Origin: Wyeomyia smithii
Lineage: Eukaryota > Arthropoda > Insecta > Diptera > Culicidae
Direction of reading: 5' to 3'
Length of the DNA stretch: 64,000 nt
NCBI RefSeq assembly: GCF_029784165.1
Contig: NC_073696.1
Coordinates: 181,715,825-181,779,824 of the forward strand
The notes beneath the pieces were generated by a model. It did not search any database, was not told the DNA's origin, and was given only the letters and a program-made list of their open reading frames with translations. The translations under genes and the position numbers were made by a program. Below, in pieces: positions 32,363 to 43,993 of this stretch (position 1 is the first letter of the stretch; each line of letters begins with the position of its first letter).

Positions 32363-34020
32363 ATAATAACAAAATAATCACATGATGGATAACAATAACC
32401 AATATGTGGTTGGATAGATAAAATGTTGGACAATTCTGTAATACGCTACGCGCTACTCATTTTTACATCATTGCTCAGCGGTAAAAATTGATAAAAATTT
32501 CAAGGACAAACTTAGGCGAACAATGACCCAATCACATGCGAGCTAAGGTTTGCAATACCGGGAACGATTTCCCGGGAAATAGCTTTTCCCGGGATTCCCG
32601 GATCCCGGAAACTGAAATATTGATTCCCGGGATACCTGAGTTCCGCAATGAATTTTGAGAGTTTTACTATAGTTTCTTATGGAATAGTACAAAAAAATCA
32701 AATGCCCTATGAAAACGCGAAACTAACGTCGTCAAACTGGTGCGACCTGGAATAAATCTTATAATAAAAATCTCAGTCAGTATAGTATTTCAACGTGAAA
32801 ATCGGCTTTGCATGTTAATTATTAGGCATCCAAACGCTTCAAGACTGACTTATCTTAAGTCGTATTGAACTCATTATTTAGTGTTTTATCGTTTCCTTCC
32901 AGTTTGTCTCGGTCTCGCACATAAACCACGGAATAGCGAAATAAGGTAGTTAATCAACCAAAATTCTTCCTGGGAATCTTATAATCAAATCAATGGTGAT
33001 AAAAACTCCAAAAGGGTTTAAAATGTTGCTATGTCAAAGAGAATTATATTCGAGACGCAGTTTATTTAAAAAAAATCGCATAGCATAATATATTCAATAA
33101 AAAAATAGCGAATAGGTTTGCTCCCGGTCAAGTAAACAGTAAATGTTTCAATGCCTTCGTAAGTTTTCTCTTCAACAAACTGGAAGAACCGGACACCAGT
33201 TTTCAATTAAATGTACCAGGCGCTGTAATCGGTGATTTGAAACTATTCTAGAAATCGAACATCAGCGGTGATTCAGCGGACTTGAGCAAAGCTTAACAGA
33301 AGGGAACAACATATTTTAGCGTAAAGGAAAATTGTCAGCGGATCTAGAGCGATTTTTTGACGACATGAAGACCCTTAATCCTCCTCTTCTGCAAATATGT
33401 GCAGCAAAAATCGATCATATTTTTTTTTTATGTTAACTTGAATATGTTTTGTTTATTAATTTGTTTTTCATGCGAATTGAGAATGAAATTTTAAACAACT
33501 TCTGGTTACCTTTTACTGATAAACTTTATTTAAAATCTCATTTTTGCTAAAAAAATTGCTTGTTCCCGATTCCCGGGAATTCCCGAGAAATGAGATTTTT
33601 CATTCCCGTTACCCGGGAAATCGATTCCCGGGAATATTGCAAACCCTAGCGAGCATGCCCAAAGACGACATTAATAGACACCAATCATTTACTGTGATTT
33701 TCTTAAAATGAGTTAAAAAAAATGACAATCTCCCAGTCCAAACAGGTCAATTGTTTAATTATTTATTTATTTTTTCAACAAGGCTTTAACCATGTGTTGG
33801 TCATTCGCCTCGAAACAGGTCAATTAATGTTTGGTTCCAAGAAGTTAGACTAATTTGATGTCTCGAAAGTAAAAGTTGTTCAAAACGTTTGAAACAATCT
33901 TTTTCTTAAAAAATTGCTAACTTGCTGATAGAACCTAAAAGAAAGTGATGCCTTGAAGGAAAACATGCTGGTAAAGACAACAGCACTGTATAGTACAGGT
34001 GGAACAGAGCGCCGAAATCA
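32327..34020. repeat. Dispersed repeat family B, copy 1 (hAT-like insertion inside)
   Basis: Blocks match 51272-52180: GGATAGATAAAA, CCAATCACATGCGAGC, GACACCAA(T/C)CATT, GACTAATTTGATGTCTCGAA and the block ending GGAACAGAGCGC. Between the second and third of these, copy 1 carries a 1.1-kb element that copy 2 lacks. No coding sequence seen. Confidence 0.65.
32544..33648. mobile_element. CCCGGGAA-ended element, hAT-like, with an empty site elsewhere in the window
   Basis: Termini TAAGGTTTGCAATACCGGGA and (reverse complement) TAGGGTTTGCAATATTCCCG. Direct repeats GCGAGC flank it (32538-32543, 33649-33654). The related sequence at 51424-51434 reads CACATGCGAGCATCCC without the element, so the insertion is real. 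hAT elements normally duplicate 8 bp; here only 6 bp are safely identical. CCCGGGAA motifs repeat within both ends. No transposase seen. Confidence 0.8.
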
Positions 34021-34269
34021 AAAATAGTGGGACAAACAAAATTTATTTTTTTTATTTCTTGATAAACTTGATAACTTGCTTCTGACAAGCTCTAGAACTA
34101 AATATTTTGAACAAGTTTGTAGAAGATCGAAAAATTCAATCTCTCAATTTGCCAAAGCTATAAGGTATAAAAGTAAAGCATGTTTTTGCATGATAACTCC
34201 CTTATCTTAATTTTTCGCTTGCGAAATCTGTCGTGAAAACCCGTTTGTGGAACACGCAGGTATTTCACC

Positions 34270-34587
34270 AGCCTGCAGTTTACAGTTTAAGTAAAGCGAA
34301 ATTCACGAGTTTACGCTCCGAGCGAAGTGAAAACTGGCTGCAACTGACAGAATATAAATGCACGAAAGTTTTCGCTTGCTGCTGCTTTTTTCACTAGCGT
34401 TTGCATGCGTGAAAAAAGTAAGCCCAAGTGAAAAAGATGAGATCCACAACCTTCGATTCCGCTGGATCGAACTTGTTTACAGTGCCAAGCGAAGTGAAAT
34501 TTTTGCAGGTTGCATTTTACACGAGCGTAAAAAATGAACATTTTGTATGAGATTTTCACTTCGCTTGGAACTCTAAACAGGGCCTAA
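34270..34587. repeat. Possible MITE rich in AAGCGAA(G/A)TGAAA
   Basis: CCTG-TTTA-AGTT-AAGCGAA-like sequence at the left is mirrored by TTCGCTT-AACT-TAAACAGGG at the right. Inner GCGAAGTGAAAA units occur on both strands. Limits uncertain. Confidence 0.4.
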
Positions 34588-35101
34588 CTTTGAAAAATCC
34601 GAGTTGTTTGACGTCTAGCTTAATCCACGAGAGAGACATGGAAATGTTTTTAAACATGTGAAGAAGGCAATAAACAGAGAAAAATTTTATTCGGTGCCCT
34701 CTAGCGATATGTTGCGATTGTTGAAAAAAAGACGAATATCTCCGTAATGATATAACCTTAAGTGATCAAAATTCAGAGGATGAATAAAAATAAAAAATAA
34801 GAAAGTTCTAAAAAAGTTGCATTATAATTTACGAAAAAAAATTATGAATCTCTTCGATTTCAGTACGATATATACACACAATTGAAGGGAATAAGTGTCT
34901 GAACAGAATAAAACTGAAAGCAGCTGTATACTCTCGTGAAAATAGTGTCAGAAAAATGAAAAGAAAACAGACATAACTACACTTTCTTCTGCAAAAATGT
35001 GACAATTCATCTCTGTTCAGACTTTTTAGAATATTTGAATGATGGAAAAATTAAGATAAGAGTGTTATCACACAAAAACACATTCTGAGAGGGTTCTTTA
35101 C

Positions 35102-35254
35102 TAGGGATGTAACGGATATCCGTAGCCGCATCCGCAAATGCGGAACATCCGCATGAACATTGACATCTGCATCAACATCTGCATCCGTAATCACATATCA
35201 GCATCCGCATCCGCATCTACAGTTGTCTGAAAAATCACATTCGTAACATCCCTG
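35102..35254. mobile_element. hAT MITE, 153 bp, perfect 8-bp duplication
   Basis: TAGGGATGTAACGGAT at the left and CGTAACATCCCTG at the right, flanked by TTCTTTAC at 35094-35101 and 35255-35262. The inside is a string of GCATCCGCAT-like hexamer repeats. Confidence 0.88.
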
Positions 35255-35716
35255 TTCTTTACATTTATAGCTAATTATAGATTTTTTCGATTTTTTATAA
35301 ACTTGCTCCTAATAGGTAATTCTACAATATATTTGAAGTTTTGCACATCCCTTCTAAGCCAGACTTTTACATTCAAAAAAAAGTACTTAGAAATTTTCTA
35401 GAAAACATCAAAACGCTGAAACCATGCGTTTCGTCACAATCACCGATGCACAGCGGTCCAATAGGGCAAAAAAAATGAATTTAATTCCATAGCGCTTTTC
35501 ACGTTCATCCTCGCTCAATAGTGTCTTCGGAATATTTGTTTGGATGAATGACCCGCATGATACCGAATTGTGGAAAATTATGAAAAGTTTACTATACTAA
35601 AAATAAAATAAACTAACTTTTTTGTGTGAACCCTTTAACTGATCATAGCTCGTAATTATGAAGCAGTAAAAATCGAGAGTTGTTGGTGGCAATATAGTTG
35701 CCACTGCCTTATAAAT

Positions 35717-35972
35717 GGTTAAGAGATAGAGGAATGGTTTATGTGGTAAAGTTTTAGAGTGAGCAAAATATGAAACTTTTCTGAACAAACATAATTTATC
35801 TTCATTGGGTACAGAATTACAGAGTATTTTATTTGAAAGTCAAATAAAAATTAGTTTTTTGTATTTAACTTTTGTTAGTTACATTTTACAAGGAATTTTG
35901 TTTGTTCAGCAAAGTTTCATATTTTTGCAAGTTCTAGAACTTTGCCAAATGAACTATACTTTAATCTCTTAA
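35717..35972. repeat. Foldback with ~80-nt imperfect arms
   Basis: GGTTAAGAGAT, AAAGTT(T/C)TAGA and CAAAATATGAAACTTT occur in the left arm (35717-35795) and as reverse complements in the right arm (35895-35972). The spacer is AT-rich and non-coding. Confidence 0.65.
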
Positions 35973-36160
35973 CCCAAAACAGTTCGTATTCTTAATATAT
36001 TGTAACATATGCTCGGTGTACTCTAATATGGGTGGATTATATGGGAATTGAACCTACAAGAGTTTATAATACTTCAGCTAGACTTCAAGGAAAAGTATTG
36101 ACGTCATGATTCCACTTGCTTCTTTTTAACCTATACGTTCTTGAAGTTATCGAAAAAAAT

Positions 36161-36436
36161 TGAGATGGGCGATACTGACGAAAGTATCGATACTTTGGTA
36201 TCGCGATACTTCAATGAACTGCGATACCAGGTATCAAAGCATCGGCTAAAGAGTATCGATTATCGATGCTTCGATAATATCGGTATCAGACATATAATTT
36301 TTTTTCAAAAATCATCATTTAGAAAGTATCGATACCGGTACTCATCTCTCGCGGTGAGTATCGATGCCAAAATACTCGTTACCGCGACCTCTAGTATCGA
36401 TACCGTTGGTATCGATGCTAGTATCGCCCATCCCTA
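36161..36436. mobile_element. hAT MITE built of GTATCGATAC units
   Basis: Left TGAGATGGGCGATACT, right AGTATCGCCCATCCCTA. Flanks AAAAAAAT (36153-36160) and GAAAAAAT (36437-36444) differ by one base, consistent with an 8-bp duplication. The inside contains about ten copies of the palindromic TATCGATA/GTATCGATAC unit. Confidence 0.8.
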
Positions 36437-36734
36437 GAAAAAATTAAGCTAAAATATGAAAAAACTTTGTAAGGAAAAGTCCTGGAGATGTATGGTCTTT
36501 GGCAAAAATGTATGTTTTGTGTGCCCACGAACAGCACTTTCGTGTTAAATGCAACTAACAAAAGTTAAGTACACATAACTATATTTTAAGTAAGTCCCAT
36601 ATAATATACTTTCTAAATTTGTACTGAATGAAGATAGGATTTTTTTTTTGTTCAATAAAGTCTTATGATTTTTTTGATTTCGCTTCTTTTGATTTCGTTC
36701 CACCGTGCGCTGCTCCAAACCATTACACTTATAG

Positions 36735-37005
36735 CGAATTTCTTTATTCCAGCTCACCTTGTTTTGACCTGGAAGCAACCTAACTGCTGTCGAAACCCTT
36801 CATTATTCGCTCGATTTTAACCCCTTTTTCACCTGCCGTGCTGCCCGAGGCGCACTGTAAAATTTGTCAGCTTTGACCCACCATCGCACGTGCTACGTTC
36901 GTAAACAATTATTCGGCATCTCTTTCTTACTTACGTCGTAGATCGCGATGTCATTGCTTTATACCTCGGCAGTTTTGACCTGACGCAGTGGAATAAAGAA
37001 ATTCG
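36735..37005. mobile_element. MITE with 17-bp perfect inverted repeats
   Basis: CGAATTTCTTTATTCCA at 36735-36751 and its complement at 36989-37005. TATA-like bases flank both. The inside is unusually GC-rich for the area and non-coding. Confidence 0.65.
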
Positions 37006-39899
37006 ATATTATAAAGTAACAACTGGTGATCAGTAGGCTGATATTGTTGACCCCCAGGCATCGCGCCATGTTTCAAGGGCTAACATCTCAACATATGTGT
37101 AAACGAGATAGCATATCACCGCCTCTTTTCATACATCTTTATCTTACTGCTGACGGCGGGTACAAATTAATTTGAGCCCAGGACATGAATTCATTGTCAT
37201 TCACTGTTACTCGGTATAGGGATGCCAATGGCTCGGTTTCACGTCACTGATACCAGCATCAGTTAATTCTGTGGCAAAAACATCGCTAATGGCTGTTAGG
37301 GATTAATCCTCGTTTGTATGTACCGGCTTACGAAAATTAACCACAGTTTTTTGAGCGCCTCAACTCTGATCGTTTGCCCGAAACCGAAATTTACCGAAAT
37401 ATCACAATTTTTGTGTATATGATATATATTATGATTTCGATCTCTGTCAATGAATTCATTGTACCACAACTGTTGCGTTATGCATATCACAAATATTTTG
37501 TGCGAAGTCAGAGCAATGATTGTGCGCGTTTTGAGAGGACACATTGGTTGATTAGGGTTTGAACTTTTGCGTGTAGTATTCGTAGTATTCGAGTAAATAT
37601 GCGTTAAACATTCGTTGATAATACGCCAGCTGTTAGTTTTGCGACCAGCTCAAATAAATAGAAACTGTGTCATTCTATCTATACTTAACTACTTTTTAGC
37701 TGCTTTAGATTTCATTTTGAAAATCCAATATAATCTTTTAATTATTAACGCTCGAAAATTGTTGTATTACTACTATTCAATTTTTATAACAAAATATGTG
37801 TTGTGCCTCTACTTGGAATTTATATTTAATATATTTTTATTTTGAATTAATAATTTTTTGTTTGTGTTTGTTGTTGATTTTTGTTGAAATTTTTCATTAT
37901 AAGCGTCCAATATAAAAAAATTTGAGCTAAATGACATACTGCAAATAAATGAAAGATCATAGCGATTAATCATTTCTGTGAATTTTGGTGCCCTTAGCCA
38001 TAACTAAGGAAAGTCTTAGAGACTTAAATGAAGTTTTCCCGTAAGCAAACGTAGAAGCGAAGAAACCGGGCATCTGAATTCGAAAGAACGGTTAAAGAGC
38101 TATAATCATCCATATTTTTCCAGTTTGAGCTCTAGAGCAAAACCTATGTTGACCAATGTTACCAATGAATAAATTTTTCTTTACACTCTGAACTGCTGCG
38201 AGTTGGAAATGAACAAAAGCAGTTTTAGTATGGTTAATTGCAGTGTAAACATTGATTAGATACAGCTCTTTTCAGAACTTGTTACAGTCGAAGGGAAGAA
38301 AGAGCAAGAAAAGGTTTTATACTATTGCCTGAAAAAATATTAATTCGGTTCTTCCACATTCACGATCAGTTCCAGCCTTGTATTACACATCATCAGTTAA
38401 TAATTCCATAAACGTTGTTTGCCAACATCGTTGTCACCGGGTTTTTTTTTTTCGGCAGAATCAATCAACATAACAAATCCCTCAACGATTCATTTCCTTT
38501 CAACAGCATGTTTGTCAATATTTCTACAGGCTCCAGTAGCTCCAATCATTGTAAACATATGTCGCTCCATGACGACTGGAAGAGAAAAATTCATACGTTA
38601 AAAAGGCACTTCCATTGTAGGTGGAAAACAAATATCAGCTCGTGAACTGCAACACTCTATTCGAAACCCTTTTCATTCAGTTTCGTTCGAACGTGGAATT
38701 TTGCTTGTGCCAATTTCGATATGTTTCATGTTTCTGAACATTGATGTCTGACATCCGCAAAGATTACCAATGTACTGGCTTGAAAATTGTTGTGGGAAAT
38801 GTTATATCAATTCCATACGTAGAGGTAAAGCTGTTTTTTTGACGTAGAACTACATTTTACTTTGGCATACCACACAGGGATGCAAACTGAAAAACTGGGA
38901 CGAAATTTGTCCCTTTTCAAATGCTTATAGGTCGGTTGTTTTTCAACCGATTTCCTTCATTCTTACAGCAATCGATTGGAAAATTATACACGCATCTGCC
39001 CAAATGCAGAAAAATGTTGTTTGAATCTGCGAACTATTGCACTATTGCAAATTGTCAAGCCTTGTTGAATGAAAATAACGTCCTCTCATTGGTCGTTTGC
39101 TGGCTTTCCCTAAAAAGGTCGACATACCTAGTTAGCCGTAGCGCCAACTGCCAGTATCAGCTAGTTTGCCGAATTTGCTTTCGGCTTGAAAAAATCATTT
39201 GCCGGTTGGTCACATATCATAGCAGCAGCGCAGTAGCAACAAACGTTTCGGATTGCCGGTTGAGGGCTTAGGCCTTCTTCCCCACGATTAAGCTTGGTCT
39301 TATTTTGGCAAACAACAGCATGCTGTGCTATCCAGCTAGCCTAGCAATCCTAATTTACTATGTGTTCAGCGTATCCGATTTTGAACAGCAAACTACATTT
39401 ACCAAGGTAAATCAACAAGTAATTGAAGAATAATGATTTTTTGAAAAGGTCTCGAGTGCTAGACTTTGGCAACATATGCTTTCTCATTCTGTTTAATCAG
39501 TGATATAGGAATTTTTATGCGTGAATAAAAGGCCGACAACCTTTCAACAGCTGCTCGTTGCACGAAAATATGAAAATATTACACTTCATTCAAATGTTAG
39601 AGCACCTTAACAAAGGCGATTGATTCGACTTCACAGCAATAATTTATGCTGGATTCAGAATTTGGTCGTCTCCCAGCCGCAGAGTTTCAACACGATATGC
39701 AAACACGCAACAGCGAGCAAAAAAATCGCTTGACGTTCCCAGCCACAACACAATACGGGTTATATCGTTGCATGTGCGAGAGCACCATCGGTGTTTTTCC
39801 ACTGGATACAAAAATTAAATGCGAATTGTGGAATTTCGCCTGAAGAACATTAGACAATGATAAAACTCAAGAAAAAGGCGGGGCCTATATCAGAGCATT
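37006..39899. other. No gene assigned
   Basis: Several short open frames without recognisable family or splice structure. A TAAAAAGGTCGAC block near 39111 and ATAAAAGGCCGACAACC near 39526 could be TATA-like elements, but nothing downstream supports a gene. Confidence 0.4.
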
Positions 39900-39906
39900 T
39901 TTTGGT

Positions 39907-39966
39907 TATAAAAGGGTGTTTTTGGTCGAGTTAGTCACATTCTTTTGGCGAACGGTTAGACGGACG
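39907..39966 (+). promoter_or_regulatory. Strong-looking core promoter: TATA, initiator, downstream motifs
   Basis: TATAAAAG (39907-39914) lies 26 bp before the A of TTAGTC (39931-39936), one mismatch from the insect initiator TCAGTY. CGAACGG at about +17 fits the first part of the MTE consensus, and AGACGG/GGACGG at +26 to +35 fit the DPE pattern RGWYV. The spacings are off by one or two bases from the canonical. No gene is visible downstream before the hAT element inserted at 40186. It may belong to a retroelement LTR or to an unrecognised gene. Inferred from motifs only. Confidence 0.4.
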
Positions 39967-42089
39967 GACTGTGCATAGGATTATAGCGGCAGGAGATTGC
40001 TGCATCGGATTAGGCCGATGCCATGATTCACGCGAGTGGCGTCGGCTTGCCGTTCCCCCGGCGCTGGTAGCGGCAGTAACAGCGGCGGTGGAAACCGTTG
40101 GTATCAGCGACGGTGGCAACGGCGTTGGCAGTGGGCAGCTGCAGTTCCTCGTTTAGTTCGGCTACACTTCGATCTGGGTTGGAGCTAGGGTGGTCGGTAT
40201 TACCGACTTTTCGAAAAACCGGTATTTCGGTATTCATAAAAATAAAAACCGGTAAAACCGGTAAAAAACCGGTATTTTTATTTCTTTCGGATTAATACAA
40301 ACCAGGGGTGACTCGTGGTCTTTAAACCTACTTTTTCAACTAAAAAGTTCTTAAAATCATAGTTCGGGGAAGTAGTGATGATTGTCCGCGAAAAAAAACG
40401 CAAGTCATTTTCCCTGTACTATTTAAAAATAAAACTGAAAAATAATTAAAGATATGGGGTGTCGAACGTCTTCGGTAGTGGTTTTCTGCCGCAGTTTTAT
40501 GCAAAAACTTGCCGAAGTAAGCCACTGCCGAAAACGTTACCTACATCAATTTGGATTTGAAATTTATTTTTTGCTTAGCGTCTCAGGTTGCATCTATGTA
40601 TGGACGTGTCGCTGCATGTTTATGATTTTGCATTTATGAGTACCTCTGCTTCATTACGATCTAGATTTTTTTCTAAGATTAGGACCTCTGCGACCATTAT
40701 TTTGATCTCTTGTGGTATACAATCCAGATACAACACTGGATAACAGTGTTTGAAAAACTCCAAGCAAACTCCAAGAGCATAATTTCGAAACTAATGTAAT
40801 AACGAAAAAATAAACATGCAGATTTTTATTTAAATTTTCTTTCACATCGCAAAACTTAGTTCCAGATTAGTGAACAACATTAAATTTCGTAGAAAAACAA
40901 TATTTGAAACTGTTGATAAGAGTATATAAATGAAATAAAAAAAAGAAATCACGATCAGACCAGAATTTACTTTTTACCAATCCGAATGAATCGAAGGTAA
41001 ATACTTCTTTATTCTGTTCGATGCTCTTTAAACAATTCGTTATTATTATTATTATTATTTTATTAACTTTAGCTTCTAATGGAGAAACGAAAAATGTGGC
41101 ATATGAACAAGTTTGTAACTGAAATAGAAATAAATATTTGAAATGAGAGGTTGATAAAAAGTATAGAAAAATATAGAAAATTATAGAAAAAGCAGAAACT
41201 TGTACGCGAGTGAGGCCGGGTACATTCAGCTAGTTGCTAGTAAAAGCCCGCTGCGGTACGGGCGACGAAGCTTTGACCATGCTACAGCTATTTAAATTTT
41301 ACTTTTTCAAGGAGCAGTAATTTTTAGGATAAAATCTTTATTGGTTGATTATTTCATCCTGTAAACACTTTGTCTCAACAAAAAATAAATTCCTAATCCA
41401 AATTTATATTTATTAATAATTTTTTTAGTTTTACTTTTAAATAGCACAAAATGAATAATGACTTGCGTTTTTTCGATGACATGATTGTAATTACTGCCTC
41501 ATAAATTGTAGTTAAACTGGTAGGTTTTGAACCAACCCACGCGTTGCCTCTGTGAGTATGAGTGTGTGTAGAGATAAGCTGTTCTACTTAAAAAATAACT
41601 GCTTTATTGATATGAAGTTTTTTGATATATTATCGATACACACAGAGCCGGATTTAAGGGGGGGCCCAGGGGGCCCGGGCCCCGGGCCCCCCCATTTTTG
41701 GGGCCCCCACAAAACGAGAAAAAGTTCTTTTCTCTATCAAAAATGAGATTCAATCAAAAGTTCAATTTACAGTAAGAAAATTTGAACAGACCATTTCAAT
41801 CTGAAACTTTCCTTCAGTGTTATTTTTTCGCGAGCGCCAATATCACAACCACATCCATAAGATTTCACCTCCGATTCTCTTGGAATGACACACATTAACA
41901 CACCATTTGAATCGAACCAGCGCGCATGGGAAATCAAGCAGGAAAGAAGATAATCCACAAGTTTTTTTAATACATTGCTGTTGATTCCGAAAATAAGTTT
42001 ACCTGTCCGAATCAGGGATACTAGATTTGCGTTGCAAAATGCAGATTTTCAGAGTCCGTGTGCAGATTTTATTGACCTGCAGAAGTGTG

Positions 42090-43691
42090 TAGGGGTAAAC
42101 AGGGTAAGACCGCCCTGCGGGGTAAGACCGCCCACTGTAGTTTTACTACCAAGTTATAAAATAATTGAAAAATTTCTTTAACGTGTCTGTCACAGTATAA
42201 TTACATAACATTTTGCACGTTTTTCTGTTTTGATAGTGCGCGAACGGTCGCAGAAATAATCAAAAACAACCTTTCAGCTGGCAACCAGTCAATGCGCTAT
42301 TGTTTTGCGGCAACGGGACTTAAGGTTTTTCAGTCTAAAAATCTATGGTTTTGTTCGTGAATATACGTTTAATCGCTTGCCTGAATCTATCTTCTTTCGG
42401 GAATATCGAAGGCCATGAGTAATCTTGTAATTTTGACTACTTTTTCGGTCAAATATGAAAATGTTCCACTGGGGGTAAAGTCGCCCACTATACAAGGGGT
42501 AAAACCGCCACGTATCCAACTGCTTGTTGTTTTACTTCAAGACCCAAATGCCTCGACACTACAAAGGAATATTTACAGGATCAGTAAAGCAACTTCAAGC
42601 CACATAAGACATCGATGTTAATCGACCATTTTCGATTTGGTTGAAGCTTTTCTAGTAATATATTTTAACAAGACTTATTTTTGAAAAAAGTAAACCTGTG
42701 TGAAAATGGTGTTAATGAACCAAAATGATTTTAGAGCCATGACGGTTTGTTTGATTGGTATGACGTCTCCGGCAGAATTGAAAATAGTAGTTTTTTACTT
42801 CCGAAAAAAATACACACTCTAAAAAAATTTAAAGAAAAGATATAAGAATAGAATTAAAAATATATTTTTTTTTTAAATTTATTTGAAAAAATATGTTTTT
42901 GCCTGTAAAATCTACAAAAGGTAAGCTAAAATTTTATGGTTGTTGGATCATGGAGTAATAGAAATATTAATAGCTAAATTTTTGTGAAGAATTTTTTTTT
43001 GGACGGTTTGTTTGGTGTATAGAGTCGTTGATAATTTTGTTCTTCAAAAAAAAACATAGAAAATTGAAAATATAAATAAACGAAAGAATAATTATTAGTA
43101 TTTTTCTATACATAATAAGTCTTCAAAAGAATCATGCAGACAGGTTTAATGAGTTTTAATTTTTAGCTTAAAGATAGGTATATTATGAATTAAATATCTT
43201 GAAAACCCCCAATTCTGAAAAATCTATTTATTTTGAAAACCAAAAAAGTTACCTAAACATTGATCTGAACTTGAATAATCAGAAAACAAAGTAAGTTGAA
43301 CTTAGAAATTTTTTTTTCAGATTTTTCACAGTGTATATTTGATTTAAAAAGAAAAAAAAATACCATCCACAACTTTGTCAGAGACACTATACCGATAAAA
43401 TCAACCGTTTCGGCCCTAAAAATATTGTTTATCCTCAAAAAATGGTGGGCGATCTTACCCCGCTGGTGGGCGGGCTTACCCCGCATGAAAAAGATCTGCA
43501 CATTTTCAATGAATTTTTAAAAATTGAAAAAAAAAACTGGAAAATAAACAAAAATATTTCAGTTCTTATTTTTTAAATGCGGGTATTGAATAGAAGAACC
43601 TCTTAGCGAAGAAAAAATGAAATTGCAGCCGCAACTTTTTTTTCTATAAACAGAATTGCTTAAGGGGGCGGTCTTACCCCGCTTACTCCTA
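42090..43691. mobile_element. GGGTAAGACCGCCC-ended element, third nesting level
   Basis: TAGGGGTAAACAGGGTAAGA at the left faces TAGGAGTAAGCGGGGTAAGA (reverse complement of the right end), followed on both sides by CCGCCC. The GGGGTAAGACCGCCC unit is repeated at 42118, 42474, 42497, 43447 and 43463 in inward-facing pairs. An 8-bp duplication was not found; TA at both edges is possible. No transposase recognised. Confidence 0.7.
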
Positions 43692-43759
43692 GTTTTTTCC
43701 TAGGTTCTGTAGATTATTGCCAGCGTAGCCTTATATTTGCGCAGTCTTTCTCAAATTGT

Positions 43760-43993
43760 GTGCAAATTTTTGCTCGCGGATCGCATTTTTTTCGAATTGC
43801 GGTAGGTTTTTATTTTTCAGATATCAAGAAAAAAATCCCGGATTTCGAGCAGTTGCATACATTTATATATTTGAGCCTAATGATCTCGAACGCAACTGGA
43901 GAAAGGTCTTTATCGAAGATGAAACTGATTGAAAATAGGTTGCGTACGACTATGAAGAGTGAAAGGCTGTCAAACTTAGCATTGTCAAGTTGA
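43760..43993 (+). pseudogene. hAT transposase C-terminal dimerisation domain, fragment
   Basis: The frame reads DFEQLHTFIYLSLMISNATG then ERSLSKMKLIENRLRTTMKS and ERLSNLALSS. The pattern (S/A)xGERSFSKLKLIKxxLRxTMxxERLxxLALL is the hallmark of hAT-type transposases (the dimerisation region near the C-terminus, also in domesticated ZMYM-like proteins). Only about 70 residues remain. The catalytic part was probably in the segment interrupted by the inner insertion, and no continuous frame survives there. The GTG/ATG start is not meaningful. It supports the hAT assignment of the surrounding element. Confidence 0.82.
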
